From the NCBI RefSeq assembly GCF_020172685.1, contig NZ_CP083986.1, positions 1,658,614 through 1,722,613 of the forward strand: 64,000 nucleotides of DNA. The letters are read 5' to 3'. Positions 25,944 through 36,035 of this stretch are shown here, piece after piece (the first letter of the stretch is position 1; each line of letters starts with the position of its first letter). Origin of the DNA: [Mycobacterium] nativiensis (lineage in GTDB: Bacteria > Actinomycetota > Actinomycetes > Mycobacteriales > Mycobacteriaceae). Below the pieces are notes generated by a model that worked only from the letters and a program-made list of their open reading frames with translations, searched no databases and was not told the origin of the DNA. The translations under genes were made by a program, and so were the position numbers.

Positions 25944-27038
25944 ATGGGCCAGCTGCCAGGCATTACCGGTCCCCAGGTCAGCCTTGAACCTGTGCAGCTG
26001 ATCGGGCCGGACGGCACTCCGACCGCCGAGCAGCGCTACAGCCGGGACCTGCCCGAAGAGACCCTGAGCTGGCTTTACGAGCAGATGGTCCTTACCCGTG
26101 AGCTCGACATCGAACTGGTCAACCTGCAGCGCCAAGGCGAGTTGGCGTTGTATGCGTCCTGCCGTGGGCAGGAGGCGGCCCAGGTCGGCGCCGCCGCACC
26201 GTTGCACAAGACCGACTGGCTGTTCCCGCAGTACCGCGAGCTGGGAGTCTTCGTCACGCGCGGGATTCCGGCGTGGCACGTCGCGGCCGCCTGGCGCGGA
26301 ACGTGGAACGGCGGGATGGAGTTCACCGCGAAATGCTGTGCGCCGATCTCGGTTCCGATCGGGACGCAGGCACTGCACGCGGTGGGCGCGGCGATGGCCG
26401 CGCAACGCCTGGACGAGCACTCGGTCACCGTTGCGTTCGTCGGCGACGGCGCCACCAGTGAGGGCGACGTCCACGAGGCGCTGAACTTCGCCGCGGTGTT
26501 CGCCACCCCGTGCGTGTTCTACGTGCAGAACAACCAGTGGGCGATCTCGGTGCCGCTGCGCCGGCAGACCGCCGCACCGTCGCTGGCCCACAAGGCGATC
26601 GGCTACGGCATGCCGGGGATCCGGGTGGACGGCAATGATCCGCTGGCCTGCTTCGCGGTGATGACCGAGGCGGCCGAGCGCGCCCGCGACGGCGGCGGTC
26701 CCACACTGATCGAGGCCGTCACCTACCGGCTCGGCCCGCACACCACCTCCGACGACCCGACGCGCTACCGCAGCAGCGCCGAACTCGACCACTGGTCCGC
26801 GCTGGATCCGATCCCGCGGTACCGCAGCTACCTGAGCAACATCGGGGTGTGGTCGCAGCGTCTCGAAGACCGGATCGCCGCCCGGTCCAAGCGTCTGCGC
26901 ACCGAGTTGCGGGACGCCACGGTTGGCGCCGGTGACGTCGACGTCGACGAGGTCTTCACCGCCGTGTACTGCGAGATCACCCCGGAACTGCAGCAGCAGC
27001 GGCGCGCGCTGCTCGCCGAGTTGGCCAGGGAGCGCTGA
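25944..27038 (+). CDS. pdhA: Branched-chain keto-acid dehydrogenase E1 alpha
   Basis: A 364-residue thiamine-diphosphate-dependent E1 alpha subunit. The TPP motif starts at GDG 167-169 and ends in VQNNQWAIS. RGQEAAQVG and the phosphorylation-loop-like YRLGPHTTSDDPTRYR are also E1 alpha features. Despite its name, the M. tuberculosis Rv2497c-Rv2495c complex serves branched-chain keto acids (bkdABC). AAGGAGG precedes ATG 25944. pdhB starts at its stop codon (TGATG). It is now 9.8 kb from citE, which it adjoins in M. tuberculosis. Confidence 0.93.
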   Translation: MGQLPGITGPQVSLEPVQLIGPDGTPTAEQRYSRDLPEETLSWLYEQMVLTRELDIELVNLQRQGELALYASCRGQEAAQVGAAAPLHKTDWLFPQYRELGVFVTRGIPAWHVAAAWRGTWNGGMEFTAKCCAPISVPIGTQALHAVGAAMAAQRLDEHSVTVAFVGDGATSEGDVHEALNFAAVFATPCVFYVQNNQWAISVPLRRQTAAPSLAHKAIGYGMPGIRVDGNDPLACFAVMTEAAERARDGGGPTLIEAVTYRLGPHTTSDDPTRYRSSAELDHWSALDPIPRYRSYLSNIGVWSQRLEDRIAARSKRLRTELRDATVGAGDVDVDEVFTAVYCEITPELQQQRRALLAELARER

Positions 27039-28087
27039 TGACCCAGATCCTCGAGCCACCGACCCTCCCGACAACGCCGTCCCCGGACGAGGGGCACGAT
27101 TCGGCCACCGGGCAGCTGACCATGGTGGCTGCGCTCAACCAGGCACTGCGCGACGCGATGGACGCCGAGCCGAAGGTACTGGTCTTCGGTACCGACGTCG
27201 GTGTGCAGGGCGGGGTGTTCCGGGTGACCGAAGGGCTGGCCGAAACATACGGTGAACAGCGCTGTTTCGATACGCCGCTGGCGGAGTCGGCGGTGATCGG
27301 CATCGCCATCGGCCTGGCGGTCCGCGGCTTCGTCCCGGTCCCCGAGATCCAGTTCGACGGGTTCAGCTACCCGGCGCTGGACCAGGTGGTCAGCCACCTG
27401 GCCAAGTACCGGACCCGGACCCGCGGTGAGGTGCCGATGCCGGTCACCGTACGCATCCCGTCGTTCGGCGGAATCGGTGCGGCCGAACACCATTCGGAGT
27501 CCACCGAAACCTACTGGGCGCACACTGCCGGGCTGAAGGTAGTCGTCCCCGCCGACCCGTCGGATGCCTACTGGCTGCTACGGCACGCCATCGCCGCCCC
27601 CGATCCGGTGATGTTCCTGGAGCCGAAACGGAGGTACTGGGCGCGCGGGCCCGTCGACACCGCCCACCCGGCGCCGGGCATCGGGTGCGCCGCGGTGCGC
27701 CGAACCGGCACCGACGTCACGGTGCTGACCTACGGCGGCGGGGTCGCGACCGCATTGTCGGCAGCGGAAATCGCTGCGCAACAACACGGATGGAGCTTAG
27801 AGGTCGTCGATCTGCGCTCACTGGTCCCGCTCGACTTCGACACCGTCGTGGCATCGGTGCGGCGCACCGGGCGCTGCGTGGTGCTGCACGAGGGCCCGCG
27901 CAACCTCGGCTATGGCGCCGAACTGGCCGCCCGCATCCAGGAGGAATTGTTCTACGAGCTGGAGGCGCCGGTGCTGCGCGCCAGCGGATTCGACACCCCC
28001 TATCCGCCGGCTCGGCTGGAGCGGCTCTGGCTGCCCGGACCGGACCGGTTGTTGGATCACGTCCAGCGGGTCCTGGAGTTGCCGTGA
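27038..28087 (+). CDS. pdhB: Branched-chain keto-acid dehydrogenase E1 beta
   Basis: A 349-residue E1 beta subunit, pairing with the preceding gene product to decarboxylate 2-keto acids. Motifs are [52 protein letters not shown] and VMFLEPKR. The N-terminus has an extra Pro-rich tail of about 25 residues before [14 protein letters not shown]; a downstream start cannot be excluded. It overlaps pdhA by one base and pdhC by GTGA. Corresponds to Rv2496c. Confidence 0.93.
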   Translation: MTQILEPPTLPTTPSPDEGHDSATGQLTMVAALNQALRDAMDAEPKVLVFGTDVGVQGGVFRVTEGLAETYGEQRCFDTPLAESAVIGIAIGLAVRGFVPVPEIQFDGFSYPALDQVVSHLAKYRTRTRGEVPMPVTVRIPSFGGIGAAEHHSESTETYWAHTAGLKVVVPADPSDAYWLLRHAIAAPDPVMFLEPKRRYWARGPVDTAHPAPGIGCAAVRRTGTDVTVLTYGGGVATALSAAEIAAQQHGWSLEVVDLRSLVPLDFDTVVASVRRTGRCVVLHEGPRNLGYGAELAARIQEELFYELEAPVLRASGFDTPYPPARLERLWLPGPDRLLDHVQRVLELP

Positions 28088-29274
28088 GCGCCGAGCCGGT
28101 CGAGACCTTCGTGGTCCCCGATCTTGGGGAGGGTCTCGAAGAGGTGACGCTGACCAGTTGGAACGTCGCCGTCGGTGATCAGGTGGAACTCAATCAGGTG
28201 CTGTGCTCGGTGGAGACGGCCAAGGCGGAAGTGGAGATCCCCAGTCCGTATGCCGGCCGGGTCGTCGAACTCGGTGGTGCCGAGGGTGACGTGCTGGCGG
28301 TCGGGGCACCGCTGGTGCGTATCGGCACCGGACCGGTGAGCGAACCTGTTGAAGCCGGCCCGCCCGAGCGCAAACCGGTGCTGGTCGGCTACGGCGCCGA
28401 CGACGCCTTCGACACCAGCCGCCGCACCTGCTCCACCACCGGGCGACCCAAAGCCAAACCGGCCGCCCGTAAGCTCGCCGCCGAACTGGGCGTCGATCTG
28501 GGCGGGGTACCGCCGGGCCCGAACGGTGTGATCACCACCGACGGTGTGCGGGCGGCGGCCGGCGGCATCGAATCCGCCGATGACGAACGCCCGGTGACTC
28601 CGGTTCAAGCTGTCATGGCGCAACGGATGACGCTGTCCCGCAGCCGGATTCCGGATGCGCATGCCAGTCTGCTGGTGGACTGCGGCAATCTCCTGCAGCT
28701 GCGCGATCGCCTTGCCGCCATTTCGGGCGAGGCGGCCATCACCCCGTTCGTGCTGATTCTGCGCCTGCTGATCGTCGCGCTGCGAAGTCACCCGGTGCTC
28801 AACGCGACCTGGGTCGATGCACCGGAGGGCCCCAAGATCCGCACCCATCACGCGGTACACCTGGGTTTCGGGGTGGCCGCGCCCCGGGGACTGCTGGTGC
28901 CGGTGGTGTTCGATGCGGACCGTAAGTCGACCCGAGAACTCGCCGACTGCGTGGCCCGGCTCATCGCCGATGCCCGGGCGGGCACTCTCAAGCCCACCGA
29001 GCTGCAGGGTTCGACGTTTACCGTCTCGAATTTCGGCGCGCTCGGAATCGATGACGGGGTTCCGGTGATCAACTACCCGGAGGCGGCCATCCTGGGCATG
29101 GGCTCGTTGAGACCGCGGCCGGCAGCCGTCGGGGACACCGTGGTGGTCCGCCCGCAGATGACGCTGACCTGTGCGTTCGACCACCGGATTGCCGACGGAG
29201 CGCAGGTTGCCGAATTTCTCTGTGCGCTACGCGATCTGATCGAGAACCCCGATACCGCCCTGCTTGACCTGTAG
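28084..29274 (+). CDS. pdhC: Dihydrolipoamide acyltransferase E2 (BkdC)
   Basis: A 396-residue E2 subunit with an N-terminal lipoyl domain (lipoyl lysine K47 in [13 protein letters not shown]), a peripheral-subunit-binding segment [17 protein letters not shown], and a C-terminal acyltransferase domain with the active-site H367 in [10 protein letters not shown]. It transfers the branched acyl group to CoA and binds E1 and E3 (Lpd, not in this window). The frame is open upstream to 27685 as shadow; GTG 28084, overlapping the pdhB stop, is the start. Corresponds to Rv2495c. Confidence 0.93.
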   Translation: MSAEPVETFVVPDLGEGLEEVTLTSWNVAVGDQVELNQVLCSVETAKAEVEIPSPYAGRVVELGGAEGDVLAVGAPLVRIGTGPVSEPVEAGPPERKPVLVGYGADDAFDTSRRTCSTTGRPKAKPAARKLAAELGVDLGGVPPGPNGVITTDGVRAAAGGIESADDERPVTPVQAVMAQRMTLSRSRIPDAHASLLVDCGNLLQLRDRLAAISGEAAITPFVLILRLLIVALRSHPVLNATWVDAPEGPKIRTHHAVHLGFGVAAPRGLLVPVVFDADRKSTRELADCVARLIADARAGTLKPTELQGSTFTVSNFGALGIDDGVPVINYPEAAILGMGSLRPRPAAVGDTVVVRPQMTLTCAFDHRIADGAQVAEFLCALRDLIENPDTALLDL

Positions 29275-29284
29275 GACGGGTGCG

Positions 29285-30043
29285 CTAGCTGCGCCGCGCT
29301 GCGGCCAACCGGGCTACGAACTCCGGCGACTCGACGCTGGCCGCCTGCGGGCCCAGTTCGGTGCGCTTGGCGAACTCGTGCTGGTCGCCTTCGATCGCGC
29401 CGGGGCTCGCGGTGGCTCGCATGGTCGCCTTGGTCGCCAACACCACGTTCCGGGGTGCGGAGGCGGGGCCGGAGGCCAGCGCCATCGCCGCGGCGACCGG
29501 GTCGTCGCTGATCTGCAGAGCCAACCCGTGCCGCACCGCGGCTTCGGCGTCGAAGCGCATCCCGAACAACAGCGCGGCCCGGGCCACCTGCGGCCCCACC
29601 GTGCGATTCAACATCCAGGTGGCGCCGCCTCCGGGGTGTATTCCCAGCTTCTGGAAGCGGGGGTCGAACAGGGCTGCTGGACCGGCGATGCGGACGTCGG
29701 CCGCCAGGGCCAGGTTCAGTCCGGCACCCACGGCGGCGCCGTTGACCGCGGCGATGGTGGGCAGCGCACACTGCGCGACCGCCATGAAACCGTCGTAGAG
29801 CGCCAACAGACCGTCCTCGGTGGCGGCACCCAGCGCAGAGAGGTCGGCGCCGGCGCAGAATGCCCGCCCTGCGCCGGTGACCACCACGGCGTGCACACCG
29901 GGGTCGGCTTCGGCCTGCTGCACTGCGGCGCGCAGTTGCGCCGACATCGCGCCGGTGACCGCGTTGCGGCGGTCGGGATCGTTGACGGTTACCAGCGCCA
30001 CCCGCTCAGCAACGCTGTATAAGACGAGATCAGAATCTGTCAT
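29285..30043 (-). CDS. echA14: Enoyl-CoA hydratase/isomerase family protein
   Basis: A 252-residue crotonase-fold protein, counterpart of Rv2486. The oxyanion-hole segments [16 protein letters not shown] and [24 protein letters not shown] are intact. [18 protein letters not shown] follows, where a conserved Glu or His would help catalysis. It probably hydrates an enoyl-CoA; the substrate is not known. It is convergent with pdhC, 10 bases apart, and lies 23 bases after a 29-codon membrane-protein gene that probably shares its mRNA. No clear Shine-Dalgarno precedes ATG 30043. Confidence 0.87.
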   Translation of the reverse strand: MTDSDLVLYSVAERVALVTVNDPDRRNAVTGAMSAQLRAAVQQAEADPGVHAVVVTGAGRAFCAGADLSALGAATEDGLLALYDGFMAVAQCALPTIAAVNGAAVGAGLNLALAADVRIAGPAALFDPRFQKLGIHPGGGATWMLNRTVGPQVARAALLFGMRFDAEAAVRHGLALQISDDPVAAAMALASGPASAPRNVVLATKATMRATASPGAIEGDQHEFAKRTELGPQAASVESPEFVARLAAARRS

Positions 30044-30066
30044 GAGGGCGGTGCAGCCGGAACCGG

Positions 30067-30156
30067 TCAGGCGACCCAGGCAATGACCAGGGCCGATACC
30101 ACCACCAGCAAGCTCATGGCGATTGAGAACATGATGATCGTACGTTCGTGGCTCAT
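30067..30156 (-). CDS. Leaderless 29-residue membrane peptide
   Basis: The minus strand encodes MSHERTIIM followed by about 20 hydrophobic residues ending IAWVA, a single transmembrane segment spanning nearly the whole peptide. TAAGCT (30168-30163) lies 6 bases before ATG 30156, the leaderless arrangement seen elsewhere in this window. The stop is 23 bases before the echA14 start, so the two are likely co-transcribed. There is no recognised family. Small single-pass peptides commonly modulate membrane enzymes or transporters, but no partner is evident. Confidence 0.55.
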   Translation of the reverse strand: MSHERTIIMFSIAMSLLVVVSALVIAWVA

Positions 30157-30239
30157 TGGCCCAGCTTATCCTGCTGCGCCGGGCGTCATCGCCGTTCCTC
30201 GGTGCGATGTGACGCCGCGGGTACCTGCCCTGACCTCGG

Positions 30240-30313
30240 CGCCCCCGGCAGGACTCGAACCTGCGACCACAAGATTAGAAGTCATGTGCTCTATCCACCT
30301 GAGCTACGGAGGC
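30240..30313 (-). tRNA. tRNA-Arg (TCT anticodon)
   Basis: A 74-base cloverleaf on the minus strand without encoded CCA. The acceptor is GCCTCCG/CGGGGGC, the anticodon loop is CTTCTAA giving TCT, and the T-arm is GCAGG/CCTGC. The anticodon stem CATGA/TCTTG has a T-T mismatch at the middle pair (29-41), unusual for a functional tRNA. It decodes AGA, rare in this GC-rich genome. Confidence 0.93.
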
Positions 30314-30471
30314 AATGCGGTCCCAGTTTATCCGCCGGTGGTGGCGCCTCGGAGGCGACTGAGCAATGCCGCCAGGTGCCAATTCCAATTCGGCGGGCCA
30401 ACACAGTGTTTCGTTTTGCCGGCCGTAGGCCTGATCTGGACAATCGGCACCCGTCGCAGTGGGCAAACAAC

Positions 30472-30477
30472 TAGCGT
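30472..30477 (+). promoter_or_regulatory. -10 box TAGCGT upstream of the TAG synthase operon
   Basis: TAGCGT ends 6 bases before GTG 30484, which opens a 34-codon leader ORF. It is the best candidate promoter in the 267-base gap between tRNA-Arg and the TAG synthase; nothing else notable is seen in that gap. Confidence 0.45.
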
Positions 30478-30483
30478 TGAATG

Positions 30484-30588
30484 GTGCGCGTGACGATTGT
30501 GAATCAGGAGGGGCGCGTGACGGTGGCAGGGGCGATACGCCGGGGAAATCCGGGCCCGAAACCGGAGTCGGGAGCCTCACGTGGGTGA
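30484..30588 (+). CDS. Leader ORF (34 codons) overlapping the TAG synthase start
   Basis: From GTG 30484 (possibly leaderless), or from GTG 30517 with AGGAGG 5 bases before it, an ORF runs to TGA 30586-30588. It ends 8 bases inside the next gene, which starts at GTG 30581 in another frame. The peptide is short, polar and basic (GRVTVAGAIRRGNPGPKPES region). It may be a regulatory leader coupling translation of the lipid operon. Expression is not proven. Confidence 0.4.
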   Translation: MRVTIVNQEGRVTVAGAIRRGNPGPKPESGASRG

Positions 30589-32029
30589 CCTCGTCGACGC
30601 CGCGGGTCTGCCCACCGAACTCGGTGCTGTCGACTACCTGCTGCACCGAGGCGAGGCCAACCCGCGCACCCGTTCGGGGATCATGGGCCTGGAGCTGCTC
30701 GACACCACCCCGGACTGGGATCGTTTCCGGAACCTGTTCGAGAACGTCTCGCGCCGCGTGCTGCGGCTGCGGCAGAAGGTGGTGGTGCCCACACTGCCGA
30801 CGGCGGCACCGCGCTGGGTGGTGGACCCCGACTTCAACCTGGACTTCCACGTGCGACGGGTTCGGGTGCCCGAGCCAGGGGGACTGCGTGAGGTGCTCGA
30901 CCTGGCTGAGGTGAGTCTACAGTCCCCACTGGACATTCAGCGCCCGCTGTGGGCGGCCACGCTGGTGGAGGGCCTGGCCGGAGGGCGGGCCGCGACCCTG
31001 CTGCACCTGAGCCACGCGGTCACCGACGGCGTCGGCGGCGCCGAGATGTTCGGTCAGATCTATGACTTGGAACGCGACCCGCCGGCCAGAGCGTTGGCTC
31101 CGCAACCGGTGCCGCAGGATCTGTCGGCCAACGACCTGATGCGCGACGGCATCAATCACCTTCCGGCCGCGGTACTCGGCGGCACCCGGGACGCGTTGAT
31201 CGGGGTCCTGTCGATGGCGACCCGCACAGTGCGGGACCCGTTGTCGGTGGTGGCCGGTGCCATCGGCTACGCGCGGTCGGGGGCGCGGGTGATGAGCCAG
31301 GCAGCCGAACCGTCGCCGCTGCTGCGCCGGCGCAGTCTGAGCAGTCGCACCCAGGCGATCGACATCCGGCTGTCGGATCTGCACCGGGCCGCCAAGGCCG
31401 GTGGCGGGTCGATCAACGACGCCTATCTGGCCGCGATCTCGGGTGCACTCGGGCGCTACCACCGGGCGTTGGGGGTGCCGATCGCCACCTTGCCGATGGC
31501 GATCCCGGTGAACCTGCGCGCCGAGGCGGACCCGGCCGGCGGCAACCGGTTCACCGGGGTGAACCTGGCCGCCCCGGTCGGTGTCGCCGACCCGGTGGAG
31601 CGGATGAAGCGAATCCGATCCCAGATGACCCAGCGGCGCGAAGAACCCGCGATGGACGTGATCGGCTCCATCGCACCGCTGCTGAGCGTGTTCCCGACTC
31701 CGGTCCTGGAGAAGATGACCGAATCGGTGGTCGGCGCCGACGTGCAGGCCAGCAATGTGGCGTTCTATCCCGGTGACACCTACATTGCCGGCGCCAAAGT
31801 GTTGCGGCACTACGGAATCGGACCACTTCCCGGGGTGGCGATGATGGTGGTGCTGATCTCGCGTGGCGGTGAGTGCACCATCACAGTCCGCTACGACCGG
31901 GCCGCCGTCCGTGACGAGAAGCTGTTCACCAGCTGCCTGGTCCAGGGATTCGACGAGGTGCTGGCACTCGCCGGAGACCCCGCACCGCATTGTGTGGCCG
32001 CATCGTTCGACGCGGGTGCGCAGTCATGA
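30581..32029 (+). CDS. Wax ester synthase/diacylglycerol acyltransferase family protein
   Basis: A 482-residue WS/DGAT protein, counterpart of Rv2484c, which would acylate diacylglycerol or alcohols with acyl-CoA at the membrane face. The active-site motif HHxxxDG appears as SHAVTDG (S144, H145, D149, G150): the first histidine is Ser, the second is kept. LPMAIPVNLR and the C-terminal NVAFYPGDTYIAGAKV region also fit the family. GTG 30581 has GGGAG about 7 bases before it. It overlaps plsC by ATGA, placing TAG synthesis with the two upstream acylation steps. Confidence 0.85.
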   Translation: MGDLVDAAGLPTELGAVDYLLHRGEANPRTRSGIMGLELLDTTPDWDRFRNLFENVSRRVLRLRQKVVVPTLPTAAPRWVVDPDFNLDFHVRRVRVPEPGGLREVLDLAEVSLQSPLDIQRPLWAATLVEGLAGGRAATLLHLSHAVTDGVGGAEMFGQIYDLERDPPARALAPQPVPQDLSANDLMRDGINHLPAAVLGGTRDALIGVLSMATRTVRDPLSVVAGAIGYARSGARVMSQAAEPSPLLRRRSLSSRTQAIDIRLSDLHRAAKAGGGSINDAYLAAISGALGRYHRALGVPIATLPMAIPVNLRAEADPAGGNRFTGVNLAAPVGVADPVERMKRIRSQMTQRREEPAMDVIGSIAPLLSVFPTPVLEKMTESVVGADVQASNVAFYPGDTYIAGAKVLRHYGIGPLPGVAMMVVLISRGGECTITVRYDRAAVRDEKLFTSCLVQGFDEVLALAGDPAPHCVAASFDAGAQS

Positions 32030-33627
32030 CCGACGATCAGAAACCGCCGCGCGATATGCGGTTGCCCGGTTCGGTGGCCGAGATCGCGGCCAGCCCACCG
32101 GGTCCCAAGGTCGGTGCGTTCTTCGACCTCGACGGCACCCTGGTGGCGGGCTTCACCGCCGTGATCCTCACCCGGGAGCGAGTCCGCAGCCGGGACATGG
32201 GGTTGGGGGAGTTGTTCGGGATGATTCAGGCCGGGCTCAACCACCAACTGGGCCGGATCGAGTTCGAAGAGCTCATAAAGAAGGCCTCGTCGGCGCTGCG
32301 TGGACGTTCGATCAGTGATCTCGACGAGATCGGCGAGCGGCTGTTCGTCCAGAAGATCGCCAAGCGGATCTACCCGGAGATGCGCGAAGTGGTGCGGGCG
32401 CACCAGGCGCGCGGGCACACCGTGGTGCTCAGTTCCTCGGCGCTGACCATTCAGGTCGAGCCGGTGGCCCGTTTCCTGGGCATCACCAACACCCTCACCA
32501 ACGTGTTCGTGACCGATCAGGACGGTGCGCTCACCGGCGATGTGGTGGAACCGATCCTATGGGGGCCGGGTAAGGCCGCCGCGGTGCAGAAGTTCGCCGC
32601 CGAGCACGACATCGACCTGCAGGACAGCTACTTCTACGCCGACGGCGACGAGGACGTCGCGCTGATGCATCTGGTCGGCAACCCGCGGCCGACCAATCCC
32701 GAGGGCAAGATGGCCTCGGTCGCCCGCAAGCGTGGCTGGCCGATCCTGCAGTTCAACAGCCGGGGCAGCGGTGTCGTCGGACAGCTGCGCAATCTGGCCG
32801 GGATCGGGTCGATGGTCCCCGTCGGCGCGGGAGCGATCGGGCTGGGTCTGTTGAGCGGCAGCCGGCGCCGGGGCGTCAACTTCTTCACTGCGTTCTTCCC
32901 GCACCTGCTGCTGACTCTTAACGGCGTGCGGCTCAACGTGATCGGCAAGGAGAACCTCACCGCGACTCGGCCGGCGGTGTTCATCTTCAATCACCGCAAC
33001 CAGGTCGATCCGGTCATCACCGCATCGCTGGTGCGCGACAACTGGGTCAGCGTCGGCAAACGGGAGCTGGAGCGCGACCCGATCGCCGGTCCGCTGGGAA
33101 AGCTCACCGAGATGGTGTTCATCGACCGGGACGACGCGGCGGCCGCAGTGGAGTCACTGCACGAGGTGGAGGAGCGCGCCAAGAAGGGACTGTCGGTGGT
33201 GATCGCGCCCGAAGGCACCCGGGTCGACACCACCGGGGTGGGGCCGTTCAAGAAGGGCCCGTTCCGGATCGCGATGGCGGCCGGAATCCCGATCGTGCCG
33301 ATCGTGATCCGCAACGCCGAGGTGGTCGCTGCCCGGGACTCGATCAGCGCCAACCCCGGCACCGTGGATGTCGCGGTGTTCCCTGCGATCTCGGTGCAGG
33401 ACTGGACGGTTGACAACCTGGCCGAGCGGATCGCGGAGGTGCGGCAGCTCTATCTCGACACGCTGGCCGACTGGCCGGTCGACGAGCTGCCGGTCCGGCC
33501 GAGTAGGCCCGCCAAGAAGGCACCCGCCAAGAAAGCGCCGGCCAAGAAGGCACCCGCGAAGAAAGCGGCCGCCAAGAAGGCGCCGGCCGCGAAGAAGCCA
33601 CCGCCCAACCCGAAAGGGGGGCAGTGA
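32026..33627 (+). CDS. plsC: Bifunctional HAD phosphatase/lysophosphatidate acyltransferase
   Basis: 533 residues. The N-terminal HAD domain has FFDLDGTLV with D34 and D36 and resembles SerB-type phosphatases. The C-terminal PlsC domain has the HX4D motif at H323-D328 (NHRNQVDPV) and APEGTR. It ends in a tail of about 35 residues made of PAKKA repeats, resembling histone H1-like or HupB tails. The acyltransferase makes phosphatidate from lysophosphatidate; the phosphatase substrate could be phosphatidate or phosphoserine-like, which is unresolved. ATG 32026 overlaps the previous stop, and plsB2 overlaps its end by GTGA. Corresponds to Rv2483c. Confidence 0.9.
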   Translation: MTDDQKPPRDMRLPGSVAEIAASPPGPKVGAFFDLDGTLVAGFTAVILTRERVRSRDMGLGELFGMIQAGLNHQLGRIEFEELIKKASSALRGRSISDLDEIGERLFVQKIAKRIYPEMREVVRAHQARGHTVVLSSSALTIQVEPVARFLGITNTLTNVFVTDQDGALTGDVVEPILWGPGKAAAVQKFAAEHDIDLQDSYFYADGDEDVALMHLVGNPRPTNPEGKMASVARKRGWPILQFNSRGSGVVGQLRNLAGIGSMVPVGAGAIGLGLLSGSRRRGVNFFTAFFPHLLLTLNGVRLNVIGKENLTATRPAVFIFNHRNQVDPVITASLVRDNWVSVGKRELERDPIAGPLGKLTEMVFIDRDDAAAAVESLHEVEERAKKGLSVVIAPEGTRVDTTGVGPFKKGPFRIAMAAGIPIVPIVIRNAEVVAARDSISANPGTVDVAVFPAISVQDWTVDNLAERIAEVRQLYLDTLADWPVDELPVRPSRPAKKAPAKKAPAKKAPAKKAAAKKAPAAKKPPPNPKGGQ

Positions 33628-35981
33628 CGACCTCACCTGCCACCGACCCCGCTGGGGCCACCGCGGCCGGCGACACGCTGGTACTGGCGTTCGTGTCGTC
33701 GCCGGTGGAGGCTGAGCTGGTCCAGCAGTGGCTGAGTCGGTACCGCGACGCACGGCCCGATGTCCGCGTCGAACTGCTGCAACTCGACCGGGCGGAACGG
33801 CCACCCGCGGTGATGGCGCGGTTGGTCGGGCAACTCGAACGCGACGAAAAGCGATCGGTCCAGCCGGTGCGGGTGTTCTGGATGCCGCGCGCCGGAGCCT
33901 CCGCGCTGTCCCGGGTGGCCGCGTTGCTGCCGGGCCGGAATCCCTACCGCCCCAACGAGCGTCAGCAGCGGCAGATCGTGCGCACCGAGTCGTCACTAGC
34001 CCGGGTGGTGGTCGGCGAACCGGCCAGTGTCGCCGAAATGCGCCAGCAGTGGAGTGAGAACACCGTCGGCGAGAACCCTCGAGATTTCGCGCACTTCGTC
34101 ACCCGACGGGCGACGTTGGCGCTCGAACGCGCCGAATACCGGATTCTCGGCCCGCAGTACAAGTCGCCGCGGCTGGTGAAACCGGAGATCCTGGCGTCCA
34201 GCCGATTTCGGGAGGGATTGGACGCAATCCCGGGCGCCACGGTCGAAGAGGCCGGCAAGATGCTCGACGAGCTGTCCACCGGCTGGAGCCGGGTCTCGGT
34301 CGACCTCGTCAGCGTGCTCACCAGGATGCTCAGCCGTGGATTCGACCCCGAGATCGACTACGACGAATACCAGGTCGCCGCGTTGCGCACCGCGCTGGAA
34401 AACCACCCCGCGGTGCTGCTGTTCTCCCATCGGTCCTACATCGACGGTGCGGTCATGCCGGTCGCCATGCAGGAGAACCGGCTGCCTCCGGTTCACGTAT
34501 TTGCCGGGATCAACCTGTCTTTCGGATTGATGGGGCCGTTGCTGCGCCGCTCCGGGGTCATCTTCATCCGGCGCAGTATCGGTGACAATCCGTTGTACAA
34601 GTACGTGCTCAAGGAGTACGTCGGCTACGTCATGGAGAAGCGGTTCAACCTGAGCTGGTCCATCGAGGGAACCCGGTCGCGTACCGGCAAGATGCTTCCC
34701 CCGAAGCTGGGGTTGATGACCTACGTCGCGGATGCCTACCTCGACGATCGCACTGAAGATGTGCTGCTGCAAGGTGTTTCGATCAGCTTCGACCAACTGC
34801 ACGAGACGGCCGAATATGCCGCCTACGCCCGCGGTGGCGAGAAGACACCGGAGGGTCTCGGTTGGCTCTACCGCTTCATCAAGGCGCAGGGTGAACGCAG
34901 CTACGGCAAGATCTACGTGCGTTTCCCCGAGGCGGTGTCGATGCGTCAGTACCTCGGTTCCACCGACGGTCCGACCGCCCACGACCCGGACGCCAAGCGG
35001 CTGGCCATGCAGAAGATGGCCATCGAGGTGGCGTGGCGGATCCAGCGTGTCACCCCGATCAGCGCGACCGGCCTGGTGTCGGCACTGCTGCTGACGACGC
35101 ATGGCCTGGCGTTGACGCTGGGGCAGATCCACCATTCGCTGCAGGACGGTCTGGACTACCTGGAGCGCAAGCAGACCCCGATCTCCACCAGTGCGCTGCG
35201 GCTGCGTAGCCGAGACGGGGTGCGCGCCGCGGTGGACGCGCTGTCCAACGGGCATCCGGTCACCCGCGTGGACGGCGGACGGGAGTCGGTGTGGCGGATC
35301 GCGCCCGAAGACGAGCACGCCGCGTCGTTCTACCGCAACTCGGTGATCCACGCCTTCCTGGAGACCTCGATCGTCGAGTTGGCGCTGGCCCATGCGGGCC
35401 GCGGTGAAGGTGACCGGCTCGACGCGTTCTGGTCCCAGGCGATGCGGTTGCGCGACCTGCTCAAGTTCGACTTCTACTTCGCCGACTCGGCTGCGTTCCG
35501 CGAGAACATCGCCGAGGAGATGTCCTGGTTCTCCGACTGGGAGGCCCGCGTCATGGCCGGCGGTGCCGAGATCGACGGACTGCTCTCGGAGAAGACGCCG
35601 GTGATGTCGGACGTCATGCTGCGGGTGTTCTTCGAGGCCTACGAGATCGTCGCCGATGTGCTCTGCGATGCGCCGGCCGACATCGGTGAGACGGAGATGA
35701 CCCAGTTGGCCATGGGCGTCGGTCGCCAGTACGTGGCGCAGGGGCGGATTCGCAGCAGTGAGTCGGTGTCCACCCTGCTGTTCGCCACCGCCCGCCAGGT
35801 GGTCGCCGATCAGGGCCTGTTGGAGAGCTCGCCGGATCTGACCCAACGCAGGCTCGCGTTTCGCAGCGAGTTGCGCCGCATCCTGAAGGACTCCGATCAC
35901 ATCGGTCGGATCGCCCGCAGGGAATTCTTCGCCAGAGACGCCGAGGCACGCCGCCAGCGACGCGTACGCGGTGAGCGGTAG
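33624..35981 (+). CDS. plsB2: Glycerol-3-phosphate acyltransferase PlsB2
   Basis: A 785-residue membrane-associated GPAT performing the first acylation of glycerol-3-phosphate. The HX4D motif is H269-D274 (FSHRSYIDG); the second block GVIFIRRS, the third [12 protein letters not shown], and the family-wide length near 790 residues all agree. The start is GTG 33624, overlapping the plsC stop. It is the last gene of the TAG synthase-plsC-plsB2 operon; in M. tuberculosis an IS6110-bearing stretch and the ssb paralogue follow, whereas here CopD/CtaG follows. Corresponds to Rv2482c. Confidence 0.93.
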   Translation: MTTSPATDPAGATAAGDTLVLAFVSSPVEAELVQQWLSRYRDARPDVRVELLQLDRAERPPAVMARLVGQLERDEKRSVQPVRVFWMPRAGASALSRVAALLPGRNPYRPNERQQRQIVRTESSLARVVVGEPASVAEMRQQWSENTVGENPRDFAHFVTRRATLALERAEYRILGPQYKSPRLVKPEILASSRFREGLDAIPGATVEEAGKMLDELSTGWSRVSVDLVSVLTRMLSRGFDPEIDYDEYQVAALRTALENHPAVLLFSHRSYIDGAVMPVAMQENRLPPVHVFAGINLSFGLMGPLLRRSGVIFIRRSIGDNPLYKYVLKEYVGYVMEKRFNLSWSIEGTRSRTGKMLPPKLGLMTYVADAYLDDRTEDVLLQGVSISFDQLHETAEYAAYARGGEKTPEGLGWLYRFIKAQGERSYGKIYVRFPEAVSMRQYLGSTDGPTAHDPDAKRLAMQKMAIEVAWRIQRVTPISATGLVSALLLTTHGLALTLGQIHHSLQDGLDYLERKQTPISTSALRLRSRDGVRAAVDALSNGHPVTRVDGGRESVWRIAPEDEHAASFYRNSVIHAFLETSIVELALAHAGRGEGDRLDAFWSQAMRLRDLLKFDFYFADSAAFRENIAEEMSWFSDWEARVMAGGAEIDGLLSEKTPVMSDVMLRVFFEAYEIVADVLCDAPADIGETEMTQLAMGVGRQYVAQGRIRSSESVSTLLFATARQVVADQGLLESSPDLTQRRLAFRSELRRILKDSDHIGRIARREFFARDAEARRQRRVRGER

Positions 35982-36022
35982 CACCGCGACGCCTCGATAT
36001 GCACTGATCCGGCCGCGCGCCA

Positions 36023-36028
36023 TACGCT
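36023..36028 (+). promoter_or_regulatory. -10 box TACGCT of the CopD/CtaG gene
   Basis: TACGCT ends 7 bases before ATG 36036, predicting a leaderless mRNA and separating this gene from plsB2 (stop at 35981). GAGGG lies in the same 7 bases, so Shine-Dalgarno initiation is not excluded. Confidence 0.45.
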
Positions 36029-36035
36029 GAGGGCC

